Of a stretch of DNA of 64,000 bases, positions 45,905 through 54,334 are shown piece after piece. Origin of the DNA: Rhodocyclaceae bacterium. Its GTDB lineage: Bacteria; Pseudomonadota; Gammaproteobacteria; Burkholderiales; Rhodocyclaceae. The position numbers and the translations under genes are program-made. The stretch spans positions 62,001 to 126,000 of the forward strand of contig VIKE01000002.1 of assembly GCA_008080565.1 (NCBI GenBank). Direction: 5' to 3'. Position 1 is the stretch's first letter; each line of letters starts with the position of its first letter. Under the pieces are notes generated by a model. It was not told the origin of the DNA. It saw nothing but the letters and a program-made list of their open reading frames with translations, and made no database searches.

Positions 45905-46177
45905 TTAATTCGCCAACTTACCTTCGACAAAATCAATCAAGGAGCCAAGTGTGGCAAAAGTGCTTCCCTCGATTTCGTCATCATCAACAGCAAAACCCAA
46001 CCGTTCTTCCATACCGGTGATCAGAGCAACAACAGCCATCGAATCTAGCTCTGGAATAGCCCCCAGCAGCGGCGTATTCCGTGAAAAGTCAGATGATCGA
46101 CCATTCAGACAAAGAATTTCATCCAGAAGGGATAGGATTTCTTTTTCAGTATTCAAGTCTTGCTCCAGAATCGTCAT
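45905..46177 (-). CDS. Acyl carrier protein
   Basis: A 90-residue four-helix carrier protein. The Ser for 4'-phosphopantetheine lies in PELDSMAVVALITGMEERLG, matching the DSL/DSM motif. An acidic stretch (AVDDDEIEGSTFATLG) follows, as usual. It is divergently placed from the AMP-dependent acyl ligase at 46252, which should load it. I start at the ATG at 46177; a TTG at 46183 is possible. It is the first gene of the minus-strand block. Confidence 0.88.
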   Translation of the reverse strand: MTILEQDLNTEKEILSLLDEILCLNGRSSDFSRNTPLLGAIPELDSMAVVALITGMEERLGFAVDDDEIEGSTFATLGSLIDFVEGKLAN

Positions 46178-46191
46178 ATTCAAGACGCCGC

Positions 46192-46197
46192 ATTATA
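46192..46197 (-). promoter_or_regulatory. Candidate -10 box in the divergent gap between carrier protein and acyl ligase
   Basis: The minus strand reads TATAAT here, 14 bases before the ATG at 46177. It is the only perfect -10 hexamer I noticed in this 74-base divergent gap. No good -35 hexamer lies at 16-18 bases, so it is only a suggestion. If real, the leader would be very short. Confidence 0.25.
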
Positions 46198-46251
46198 GAC
46201 ACAGAATGGGAATTCGACTGTGAGATACTCCTCATTGATTCACACCAATTT

Positions 46252-47874
46252 ATGCCAAAGTCCCATCCCATGTACGACTCCACTCTATTACCAGACCTAG
46301 TTTCCCACGCGGCTGATCTGACCCCTACCGCTCCCGCATTAACCTATGGCAAGACCACGCTAAGTTACGGGGAATTGCAAAGCGCAATCACCTGCTTGGT
46401 CAGTGGTTTGGTGAACTTAGGTCTTCAGCGTGGCGAGCGCGTCGGCATCTATCTCGAAAAACGCTTCGAAACTGTCATCTCCAGCTTTGCCCCTCCCGCA
46501 GCTGGCGGAGTTTTCGTGCCAATGAATCCTCTGCTCAAGCCAGAGCAAGTGGGATACATCCTCCGCGATTGCAATGTTCGCGTTTTGGTTACTTCGCAGG
46601 AACGCTTGGCTCAATTGCAAGAATCGCTTGCCGCCTGTCACGATCTGCGACACGTCATCGTGCTTGACTCCGCGGAATCACCTCCCCAAATCACGGGACT
46701 GAATACGGTTCGCTGGAGCGATGTGCTCGCTAGCCGTCCAGCAAGCGGCCACCGTTTAATCGACACTGATGTCTTAGGTATCTTGTACACGTCGGGCAGC
46801 ACAGGAAAACCCAAAGGGGTTGTTCTCTCTCATCGCAACATGGTGGCAGGCGCGAAAAGCGTTGCCAGCTATCTGGAAAATCGTGCTGACGACACGTTAC
46901 TGGCAGCCCTCCCCCTCTCCTTCGATGCTGGCTTTAGCCAGCTAACCACTGCATTCTATGCCGGCGCGCGGGTGGTACTTCTCAATTACCTCTTGCCGCG
47001 TGATGTACTCAAGGCAATTGAGCGCGAAAAGGTCACCGGACTTACAGCTGTGCCTCCGCTGTATATTCAGCTGGCTCAACTCGATTGGCCTGAATCGATC
47101 ACCGATCACCTGCGGTACTTTGCCAACACCGGGGGGCGTATGCCGCGCGAAATCCTGGATGCCTTGCGGCGAAGCCTTCCCAAGGCAAAACCGTTTCTGA
47201 TGTATGGGCTGACTGAGGCGTTCCGCTCCACCTATTTGCCGCCAAGTGAAGTCGACAAACGACCAGACTCCATCGGCAAGGCAATCCCCAATGCCGAAAT
47301 TCTGGTTTTGCGTGAAGATGGCACTCAATGTGGGCCAAACGAACCGGGGGAACTGGTGCATCGTGGCGCCCTGGTCGGCATGGGTTACTGGAACGATATA
47401 GAAAAGACTGCCGAGCGCTACAAACCGCTGCCCGTCCATGCTCCCGGCCGCGAGTCTGGCCTTGTGTTGCCAGAAATCGCCGTATTTTCCGGCGACACCG
47501 TACGTATGGACGACGAGGGATTCCTGTACTTTGTCGGCCGCCGTGACGAGATGATGAAAACCTCTGGTTACCGCGTCAGCCCAACCGAGGTGGAGGAAAT
47601 TCTCTACGCGACAAAGATGGTTGGAGAATGCGTTGCCTTTGGCGTAGATAACGATCGACTCGGCCAAGCCATTCAGGTTATTGCCACCTCCCCGGCCAAT
47701 GGCGAACTTGATGTTATGGCTCTTCTCGCCGAATGCCGTGTTCGCATGCCAGCCTACATGGTGCCTAGCGGCATTGAGGTTATCAAGGGCCCCCTGCCCC
47801 GCAACCCGAATGGGAAAATTGACCGAAAAACGCTGTCGACCATGTGGATCGAGCAAAAACAACCTCTAAGCTAG
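46252..47874 (+). CDS. Acyl-CoA ligase (AMP-forming), exosortase A system-associated (TIGR03098 type)
   Basis: A 540-residue ANL-superfamily enzyme. The phosphate loop is LYTSGSTGKPKGVVLSHRNM, the A5 motif is FLMYGLTEAFRSTYL, the A7 motif is YFVGRRDEMMKTSGYRVSP, and the C-terminal catalytic Lys lies in NPNGKIDRKTL. It activates a carboxylic acid, probably for loading onto the divergently encoded carrier protein. The start is uncertain between the ATGs at 46252 and 46270. The open frame upstream to 46081 is antisense to the carrier protein and not believed. Confidence 0.9.
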   Translation: MPKSHPMYDSTLLPDLVSHAADLTPTAPALTYGKTTLSYGELQSAITCLVSGLVNLGLQRGERVGIYLEKRFETVISSFAPPAAGGVFVPMNPLLKPEQVGYILRDCNVRVLVTSQERLAQLQESLAACHDLRHVIVLDSAESPPQITGLNTVRWSDVLASRPASGHRLIDTDVLGILYTSGSTGKPKGVVLSHRNMVAGAKSVASYLENRADDTLLAALPLSFDAGFSQLTTAFYAGARVVLLNYLLPRDVLKAIEREKVTGLTAVPPLYIQLAQLDWPESITDHLRYFANTGGRMPREILDALRRSLPKAKPFLMYGLTEAFRSTYLPPSEVDKRPDSIGKAIPNAEILVLREDGTQCGPNEPGELVHRGALVGMGYWNDIEKTAERYKPLPVHAPGRESGLVLPEIAVFSGDTVRMDDEGFLYFVGRRDEMMKTSGYRVSPTEVEEILYATKMVGECVAFGVDNDRLGQAIQVIATSPANGELDVMALLAECRVRMPAYMVPSGIEVIKGPLPRNPNGKIDRKTLSTMWIEQKQPLS

Positions 47875-47883
47875 CCGATAAGA

Positions 47884-49122
47884 ATGACTATGCCAACCGC
47901 TCCGGTCCATACGACCATGAACCAGTTTTCTACTGCCGGTAATCAATTACTGGTCGGCGGATTACCCCTAAGACATCTGGCCGAACGCGTTGGGCAGACA
48001 CCCTTTTATGCCTATGATCGCAACCTGTTGCGATCCCGAATGGCTGAATTGCGCTTGGCATTACCGGAAAACATAAAACTGCATTTTGCGATGAAGGCAA
48101 ACCCAATGCCGGCGGTTGTTGGATTTATGGCCGATATGGTTGATGGTATCGATGTCGCCTCAGCCGGGGAACTAAAAGTCGCGCTCGATGCCGGCGCCGA
48201 TCCGCATGAAATCAGTTTTGCAGGCCCAGGAAAAAGAAACACCGAACTGCGCCAAGCAGTTGCCGCGGGCGTTCTGATCAACATCGAATCGTTTCGTGAA
48301 GTGGACCTGCTGGCGAATATTTCGCTAGAGCTAGAGCTTCCGGCCAGGGTCGCCGTGCGCGTCAATCCAGACTTTGAACTCAAAGGCTCCGGCATGAAGA
48401 TGGGAGGAGGCCCCAAGCAGTTCGGCGTCGATGCCGAACTGGTGCCGGAGTTGCTTGCCAAAATTGGCGACCACAAACTGGCTTTCGAGGGCTTTCACCT
48501 GTTTGCCGGATCTCAAAATCTAAAGGCCGAATCCATTTGCGAGGCACAGCAGAAATCCTACGATCTGGCGCTTGCGCTCTCCCGTTACGCTCCTTCACCA
48601 ATCAGCTTCCTGAATCTCGGCGGAGGATTTGGCATTCCCTACTTCCCGGGTGAAATACGACTTGACTTAAAAAGCATTGGTCGGAATTTAGAGCAACTCG
48701 CAAATCGCGCCAAGGCAGACTTTCCCGGAGCATCGTTGGTCATTGAACTTGGCCGTTACCTCGTCGGCGAGGCTGGAATATATGTTTCCCGGGTAATAGA
48801 CCGCAAGGTCTCACGCGGGCAAACTTTTCTTGTTGTCGATGGCGGCCTGAACCATCATTTATCCGCATCAGGAAACTTCGGGCAAGTCATTCGAAAAAAC
48901 TATCCAGTCGCCATTGGTACTCGTATGAATGCCATTCAAACCGAAATAGCTTCCGTTGTCGGTCCGCTATGCACACCATTGGACATTCTGGCAGATCGCA
49001 TGACGTTGGCGATTGCAGAGCCGGGGGATTTAGTGGTGGTTTTCCAGTCCGGGGCTTACGGAGCCAGTGCCAGCCCACAGCGCTTTTTGGGGCATTCTGA
49101 TGTTATTGAAGTACTAGTGTAG
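47884..49122 (+). CDS. PLP-dependent decarboxylase, exosortase A system-associated (TIGR03099 type)
   Basis: A 412-residue fold-type III PLP enzyme related to diaminopimelate and ornithine decarboxylases. TPFYAYDRNLLRSRM leads the barrel, and KLHFAMKANPMPAVVGF carries the Schiff-base Lys. NLGGGFGIPYFPGE and VIELGRYLVGEAGIYVSRV bind PLP phosphate. DILADRMTLAIAEPGDLVVVFQSGAYG near the end replaces the usual CESxD motif, so Cys of that motif is not seen. It follows the acyl ligase by nine bases. The amine produced may become a decoration attached through the carrier-protein and GNAT enzymes, an inference from context. Confidence 0.9.
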   Translation: MTMPTAPVHTTMNQFSTAGNQLLVGGLPLRHLAERVGQTPFYAYDRNLLRSRMAELRLALPENIKLHFAMKANPMPAVVGFMADMVDGIDVASAGELKVALDAGADPHEISFAGPGKRNTELRQAVAAGVLINIESFREVDLLANISLELELPARVAVRVNPDFELKGSGMKMGGGPKQFGVDAELVPELLAKIGDHKLAFEGFHLFAGSQNLKAESICEAQQKSYDLALALSRYAPSPISFLNLGGGFGIPYFPGEIRLDLKSIGRNLEQLANRAKADFPGASLVIELGRYLVGEAGIYVSRVIDRKVSRGQTFLVVDGGLNHHLSASGNFGQVIRKNYPVAIGTRMNAIQTEIASVVGPLCTPLDILADRMTLAIAEPGDLVVVFQSGAYGASASPQRFLGHSDVIEVLV

Positions 49123-49553
49123 CGCCAACCAGCGCACTTCCCCGTCAAACGACCAGATCTGTTGAGCGGTAGACATATCGTGCAGATTACTCCCGCCCTT
49201 CGCTCCTTAAATTCGATACAATGTTTGGATGCATTTGGTCTAAATCCGCTCAAATACTAGGGATCATTGCTCCTTACACTGTTTGATCACAACCAAGAAC
49301 ATTAGCAACAGTCCATTTTTATACTCTCTAACACTTTTGGAACCAATCTCGTGTATTTCGGTTTTTTGCATTAACGGTGCCCATCCCAGATGAAACTTGT
49401 TGCAATGATTCGTAGTCTCTGTGAAATAGTGCACAAGCAAGATATGCCAGTGTCCATATCATTATTTTTGTGCAATGGAAGATTCCGTTGTATTCCAAGC
49501 GGGCACGAACTATTTGGCTGGACAGGAATATTTCTGGGGGACGCAGGGGCATC
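49123..49553. other. Intergenic region before the sugar transferase
   Basis: This is 431 bases without a convincing gene. It is AT-rich. Short open frames on both strands have no family features. A good -24-like GGGCACGA lies near 49500, but the matching GC element is two bases too far away. The plausible ribosome-binding site for the next gene is the G-run just before 49554. I expect a promoter here because the gene to the right starts a new unit, but I cannot place it. Confidence 0.5.
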
Positions 49554-50936
49554 ATGATCAGGCTGTTCAATCACTGGTTTACTTGGCGCAGTATCGCCGG
49601 AGTTTTGTTCGACTTTTCGTTCCTGATTGTCAGCCTCGTTATTACGCTGATGTGGATCAACAGTGGGCTTCCGGTCAACCCAGTACAAATTGTGGTTTAT
49701 GCCATCCTCTTCGGACTTGTGATGCTTGCCATCAATGCTCTGCTGGGCCTCTATCAACGCGCCTCGATTCGCCCAATTACCGAAACCAGGGCCCGCGCGG
49801 TACTTTCCATTTACCTCTCTATCCCAATCGCCTACGCTCTATATGCACTGCTTCCGATTGCTGCGGTGAATCGTGACTTAATCCACCTTTCCGCGATGTC
49901 CGCTGTTTTCGGCATGCTGGTAACCCGCGTGGGTGCGGCTCATGCACCGGCTACGAAAATGCTACGCAGGCGCATTTTAGTATTCGGTACGGGGCAGCAA
50001 GCACTGGCCGTCAAGCGCGCGCTGGATCGCTCCGATCCAGCTGCCGAAATCATTGGCTTCTTGCCTGGCAGCAATGAAGATCAGCCTCTGGTTTCTTCAA
50101 GTATGATTCTCAGCCGAGACAGATCGTTGACCGATACGGCCTGCTATCTCAAAGCTGATGAAATCGTAGTTGCCCTTAGCGAACGACGGGGCGGATCTAT
50201 GCCTATGCGCGAATTGCTTGACTGCAAGTTGCAAGGAGTCAAAGTCCTCGATCTCGCGAGCCATTTTGAACAGACTTTAGGGCAAATTCGTCTCGACTCC
50301 CTCTATGCGGGGTGGCTCATTTTTGGTGATGGGTTTTGCCAAGGCACTTTCCGCACCGTCGTCAAACGTTTGTTCGACATAGTCTGTGCCATCATACTGA
50401 TCATTTTGGCATTACCCATTATGCTATTGGCTGCCATCCTGATCGTCATGGAGGATGGGTTTCCGCTGCTTTACCGGCAAGAACGGGTCGGAGTCAACGG
50501 ACGCCTTTTCAACGTCATCAAGTTCCGCAGCATGCGACGTGATGCGGAAAAGGATGGGAAGCCGATTTGGGCACAAGCCAAGGATAACCGGGCTACCCGC
50601 GTCGGCCAGATCATCCGCAAACTTCGCATCGATGAACTCCCACAGCTATTCAGCGTCTTGAAAGGCGACATGAGTTTGGTCGGTCCTCGCCCGGAGCGCC
50701 CATTTTTTGTCGATCAGCTAACCAAGGAAATTCCTTTCTACGCTGTTCGGCACAGCGTCAAACCCGGCGTAACAGGCTGGGCACAAGTGCGATATCACTA
50801 TGGCGCGACAGTTGAAGATTCTGCAGAAAAGCTCCAGTACGATTTATATTACGTCAAGAACCACTCGCTGTTTCTAGATATGGTGGTGCTCTTCGAAACG
50901 GTAGGCGTCGTACTGACCGGCAAGGGCGCCCACTAA
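49554..50936 (+). CDS. Initiating sugar transferase, PEP-CTERM/EpsH1 system-associated (TIGR03013 type)
   Basis: A 460-residue polyisoprenyl-phosphate hexose-1-phosphate transferase. There are four or five N-terminal membrane helices, then a CoA-binding-like middle (RRRILVFGTGQQALAVKRALD). The C-terminal catalytic domain follows a further helix: LLYRQERVGVNGRLFNVIKFRSMRRDAE, RVGQIIRKLRIDELPQL, LKGDMSLVGPRPERPFFV, and VKPGVTGWAQVRYHYG. It loads the first sugar phosphate on undecaprenyl phosphate and so starts repeat-unit synthesis. Start at the ATG at 49554 after a GGGG run; the frame upstream to 49470 is not needed. Confidence 0.92.
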   Translation: MIRLFNHWFTWRSIAGVLFDFSFLIVSLVITLMWINSGLPVNPVQIVVYAILFGLVMLAINALLGLYQRASIRPITETRARAVLSIYLSIPIAYALYALLPIAAVNRDLIHLSAMSAVFGMLVTRVGAAHAPATKMLRRRILVFGTGQQALAVKRALDRSDPAAEIIGFLPGSNEDQPLVSSSMILSRDRSLTDTACYLKADEIVVALSERRGGSMPMRELLDCKLQGVKVLDLASHFEQTLGQIRLDSLYAGWLIFGDGFCQGTFRTVVKRLFDIVCAIILIILALPIMLLAAILIVMEDGFPLLYRQERVGVNGRLFNVIKFRSMRRDAEKDGKPIWAQAKDNRATRVGQIIRKLRIDELPQLFSVLKGDMSLVGPRPERPFFVDQLTKEIPFYAVRHSVKPGVTGWAQVRYHYGATVEDSAEKLQYDLYYVKNHSLFLDMVVLFETVGVVLTGKGAH

Positions 50937-50978
50937 TCTTTCATCACGCTCATCTGTGATCTGAAAAGTCCGAGTTGT

Positions 50979-52934
50979 ATGGAAATCACAAGCGCAGCCC
51001 TGTTTACCTCGAGCTTTGGACTTGCCGTTTTCGGCTATCTGGCGCTTTGGATCTACCTAATCTCATTTGGCAAGAATTGGCGATCCAGTATCCACACGAG
51101 ACGGATGGTTTGGGTTACCATTTTGTCGGCCTTGTGGGCCTCTACCGGACTGTTCTATTCCTTTAGTGGACATGCGCTGGCACTTGTTACCGCTTTACTG
51201 GCTGATGTCGCCAAATACGGTGCCTGGTACGTTTTCCTGGTGACACTGCTTGCCCCAGGCAGCCACCCTGATACCAAACCTATTCTCCCATCCTGGCTAC
51301 CTGCCATCTGCTGGGTTTTGGTCATAACCGGTATCGGTCTCCAATTTTCAGTAGTGCTTCGCTTGATATCGACCGAAGAATGGCTACGTGCGGTGATTTT
51401 TCACGGTCTGGCAGAAGCCGTAATCGGACTGGTTCTTGTCGAGCAACTGTTTCGCACCGTCTCCGAGGATTCGCGCTGGAATGTCAAGCCGCTATGCCTA
51501 GCCCTGCTCTTCCAGTTTTCATTTGACGTCTATCTGTTTTCCGACGCGATGATGTTCAGCCGCATAGATGGAGATGCACTGATTGTCAGAGGTTTTGTGC
51601 ACGCTATCACTATCCCTTTGCTTATGTTGGCGACCGATCGAGCCAGGGACTGGACATCAAAGATTCACCTTTCACAGAAGGCAGCCTTCCATTCGGCCAC
51701 ACTCCTTCTTGCTGGACTCTACCTGCTTTTTACAGCAGCCGTCGGCTATTACGTCCGCTATTTCGGAGGAGAATGGGGACGCGCATTCCAGTTGGCCCTA
51801 ATTTTTGCCGGACTGCTTCTTTTGGGCGTACTGCTGGTTTCCGGATCGATGCGCGCCAGAATGAAAGTTCTGGTTGGCAAACATTTTTTCCGCTACCGCT
51901 ACGACTATCGTGAAGAGTGGCTACGGTTTACGCACGCGCTTACCGTACAGGACTCACCGCAGACCATGGGACAACAGGTTATTCGCGGTCTGGCCAACAT
52001 GGTTGAAAGCCCTGCCGGCACGTTATGGCTTCGAGAAACAAGCCATCTGACTTTCAGACAAAGTGCTCGCTGGAATCTCCCGGAGTGCCTCGCCGAAGAG
52101 CGGCAAGACTCATCTCTCTGCCGATTCCTCCTCGCCAGCGGCTGGGTCATTAATCTCGAAGAATATCGATGCTACCCGGCTCGCTACGGCGATCTTGAGA
52201 TTCCAGAATGGCTTTCCGACCAGATGAACGCCTGGCTGATAATCCCTTTGATGACCGGTAGCGATATGCAGGGCTTCGTCATTTTGTCCAGTTCTCGCAC
52301 ACCAATTAATGTTAATTGGGAAGTCAACGATCTGTTACGCGCCGCAGGCTGCCAGGCTGCAAGCTTTCTGACCCGTATGCAGGCAACCGAGGCTTTGCTT
52401 GAGGTCCGCAAGTTTGACGCATTTAACAAGATGTCCGCCTTTGTTGTTCATGACCTGAAAAACATTGTGACGCAACTTTCACTGATGCTTAAAAACGCAG
52501 AACGCCACAGCGACAATCCAGAATTCCAAAAGGATATGCTGATGACAGTAAATCATGCCGTCGAGCGCATGCGTCAATTGATGATGCAGTTGCGTGAAGG
52601 TGCTACTCCCCCTGGAGGCATCTGCGGTGTTAATCTTGCTGATGTCATTCAGCGTATTCAAAAGGACAAAATGAGTCAGGGAAGATCGATCGAAGTTCAC
52701 GTTCAGGATCGATTAATAGCACGTGGACACGAAGAACGCCTGGAAAGGGTCATTGGCCATCTTGTCCAAAACGCCATTGATGCATCACTCCCCGGCGATC
52801 GCGTCTGGACATCGCTCGAACGCCGCAACGACAAGGCTGCAATTCTGGTAGGCGATAACGGACATGGCATGACGCAGGAATTTATCCGGGACAGACTATT
52901 CAAGCCATTCCAAAGCACCAAAGATGCCGCGTGA
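50979..52934 (+). CDS. prsK: PEP-CTERM system histidine kinase PrsK, C-terminally truncated by a frameshifting deletion
   Basis: A 651-residue membrane kinase. About eight N-terminal helices (residues 5-300) are followed by a GAF-like domain around 330-470. The phospho-acceptor His491 lies in FVVHDLKNIVTQL. The ATPase domain has the N box HLVQNAIDAS, G1 VGDNGHGM and F box LFKPFQSTK, then stops after three residues (DAA). The G2 box (GxGxG) and last strands are missing. Another reading frame right after the break (52921-52993) reads RVTLPLFVIRTESDLRAQEAA and stops in ATGA at the prsR start, which is the expected natural end. So roughly 30 codons were lost. An assembly error is possible. Confidence 0.88.
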   Translation: MEITSAALFTSSFGLAVFGYLALWIYLISFGKNWRSSIHTRRMVWVTILSALWASTGLFYSFSGHALALVTALLADVAKYGAWYVFLVTLLAPGSHPDTKPILPSWLPAICWVLVITGIGLQFSVVLRLISTEEWLRAVIFHGLAEAVIGLVLVEQLFRTVSEDSRWNVKPLCLALLFQFSFDVYLFSDAMMFSRIDGDALIVRGFVHAITIPLLMLATDRARDWTSKIHLSQKAAFHSATLLLAGLYLLFTAAVGYYVRYFGGEWGRAFQLALIFAGLLLLGVLLVSGSMRARMKVLVGKHFFRYRYDYREEWLRFTHALTVQDSPQTMGQQVIRGLANMVESPAGTLWLRETSHLTFRQSARWNLPECLAEERQDSSLCRFLLASGWVINLEEYRCYPARYGDLEIPEWLSDQMNAWLIIPLMTGSDMQGFVILSSSRTPINVNWEVNDLLRAAGCQAASFLTRMQATEALLEVRKFDAFNKMSAFVVHDLKNIVTQLSLMLKNAERHSDNPEFQKDMLMTVNHAVERMRQLMMQLREGATPPGGICGVNLADVIQRIQKDKMSQGRSIEVHVQDRLIARGHEERLERVIGHLVQNAIDASLPGDRVWTSLERRNDKAAILVGDNGHGMTQEFIRDRLFKPFQSTKDAA

Positions 52935-52993
52935 CACTTCCGCTATTCGTCATTCGTACCGAATCCGATCTGCGCGCGCAGGAAGCCGCATGA
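52921..52993 (+). pseudogene. Out-of-frame remnant of the PrsK C-terminus
   Basis: Read one frame away from the truncated kinase, this stretch gives RVTLPLFVIRTESDLRAQEAA and a stop. RVTLPL is what normally follows the G2 box in histidine kinases of this type, and the stop overlaps the prsR ATG (ATGA), the usual coupling. The bases between the F box and here have been lost. Confidence 0.72.
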
Positions 52994-54309
52994 GTACAGA
53001 AAAACCCCGCGCCCTGCTGATTGTCGAAGACGATCTCGCACTGCAAAAGCAACTTCGGTGGTCCTTTGACCAATTTGAGACGTTGACCGCTGCTGACCGT
53101 GAAAGCGCCCTTGCGCAAATACACCGTCACTGCCCAGCAGTTGTCACGATGGATCTTGGCCTTCCTCCCGATGCTGACTCAGTTTCCGAGGGATTCAGAT
53201 TGTTGGAGCAAATCCTGGCATCGGCCCCCGACACAAAGGTAATCGTTCTCACAGGTCAGAATGACAGAGCCAACGCACTACGGGCGATTGCCCTCGGCGC
53301 TTATGATTTTTTTGCCAAGCCGTTCGAGCCGGAAATGCTTGCGCTGACGATTGATCGAGCTTTTCGACTCCATGACCTGCAGCAGGAAAATCGTCGACTT
53401 CTGGCATCCCAACATCCGCCAGCACTTGCTGGCCTGCTGACGCGTGATGCAGGCATGCAAAAAATATGTCGGACCATAGAAAAAGTTGCCAGCAGCAGCG
53501 CGACAGTACTTCTCTTGGTGCACGAATCATCGCCCCGCTGTAACGAGCGCTTCGTGGCCATCAATTGTGCAGCCATTCCGGAGAACCTGCTGGAAAGTGA
53601 ATTGTTTGGCTATGAGAAGGGTGCGTTTACCGGTGCCGTAAAAACGACCCCCGGGAAAATCGAAACTGCCAACGGTGGCACGTTAATGCTTGATGAAATC
53701 GGCGATCTGCCCCTTCCTCTGCAGGCGAAATTACTGCGCTTTCTTCAGGAACGCGTCATTGAGCGCCTAGGGGGACGTTCGGAAATTCCTGTGGACGTTC
53801 GTATCGTCTGTGCCACACATCAGGACTTAAAAACAAATATCAGCAATGGCAGCTTTCGCGAGGACTTGTATTATCGACTTGCCGAAATTGTGGTCCAGAT
53901 CCCTCCATTGCGTGAACGTAGGGGGGACCCTGCATTGATGGCCCATGCTTTTGTGCACCGATTCGCAAACGAGCAGAAGCGTGGCAGTATGACCCTTTGC
54001 GAAGAAGCTATTCGAGCAATAGAGGCAAATCGATGGCCCGGCAATGTCCGGGAACTGGAAAACTGCATCAAGCGCGCAGTAATCATGGCCGACGGTTCCC
54101 GTATTACCCGTGAAGATATTGGTTTGGAGAACGAAGCCTCAAGCGAGATCGAATTCATCGATCTACGCAAAGTACGTGACGAGGCTGAACGGCAAGCTAT
54201 TGTTACCGCATTGGGACGTGCCAATGGCAATCTTTTGCGTACATCCGAAATATTAGGTATCAGCCGGCCGACGTTGTACGACCTGATGCATCGCCTTGGC
54301 CTGAAGTAA
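52990..54309 (+). CDS. prsR: PEP-CTERM-box response regulator PrsR lacking its Walker A motif
   Basis: A 439-residue NtrC-type enhancer-binding protein. The receiver domain has the acidic pair in LLIVEDD, phospho-acceptor Asp55 in VTMDLGLPP and the Lys of FAKPFEP. The sigma-54 AAA domain has LFGYEKGAFTGA, GGTLMLDEIGDLPLPLQAKLL, and the arginine-finger region, and a Fis-type HTH ends the protein (TSEILGISRPTLYDLMHRLGLK). Around 53512-53525, where GESGTGKE and about six more residues should follow LLL, the sequence goes straight to VHESSPR. About 13-14 codons are gone in frame, so ATP binding should be lost. Start ATG at 52990. Confidence 0.88.
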   Translation: MSTEKPRALLIVEDDLALQKQLRWSFDQFETLTAADRESALAQIHRHCPAVVTMDLGLPPDADSVSEGFRLLEQILASAPDTKVIVLTGQNDRANALRAIALGAYDFFAKPFEPEMLALTIDRAFRLHDLQQENRRLLASQHPPALAGLLTRDAGMQKICRTIEKVASSSATVLLLVHESSPRCNERFVAINCAAIPENLLESELFGYEKGAFTGAVKTTPGKIETANGGTLMLDEIGDLPLPLQAKLLRFLQERVIERLGGRSEIPVDVRIVCATHQDLKTNISNGSFREDLYYRLAEIVVQIPPLRERRGDPALMAHAFVHRFANEQKRGSMTLCEEAIRAIEANRWPGNVRELENCIKRAVIMADGSRITREDIGLENEASSEIEFIDLRKVRDEAERQAIVTALGRANGNLLRTSEILGISRPTLYDLMHRLGLK

Positions 54310-54334
54310 CCCCTCTCCTGTGAAGAAGACAATC

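Noticed and set aside
49417-49462. Minus-strand TGGCAT followed by TTGCT as a -24/-12 element
   Set aside because: Only eight bases separate GG and GC; sigma-54 needs ten.
49499-49518. Possible sigma-54 promoter near GGGCACGA
   Set aside because: The -24 half is good, but the nearest TTGG lies two bases beyond the required ten-base spacing and lacks GC.
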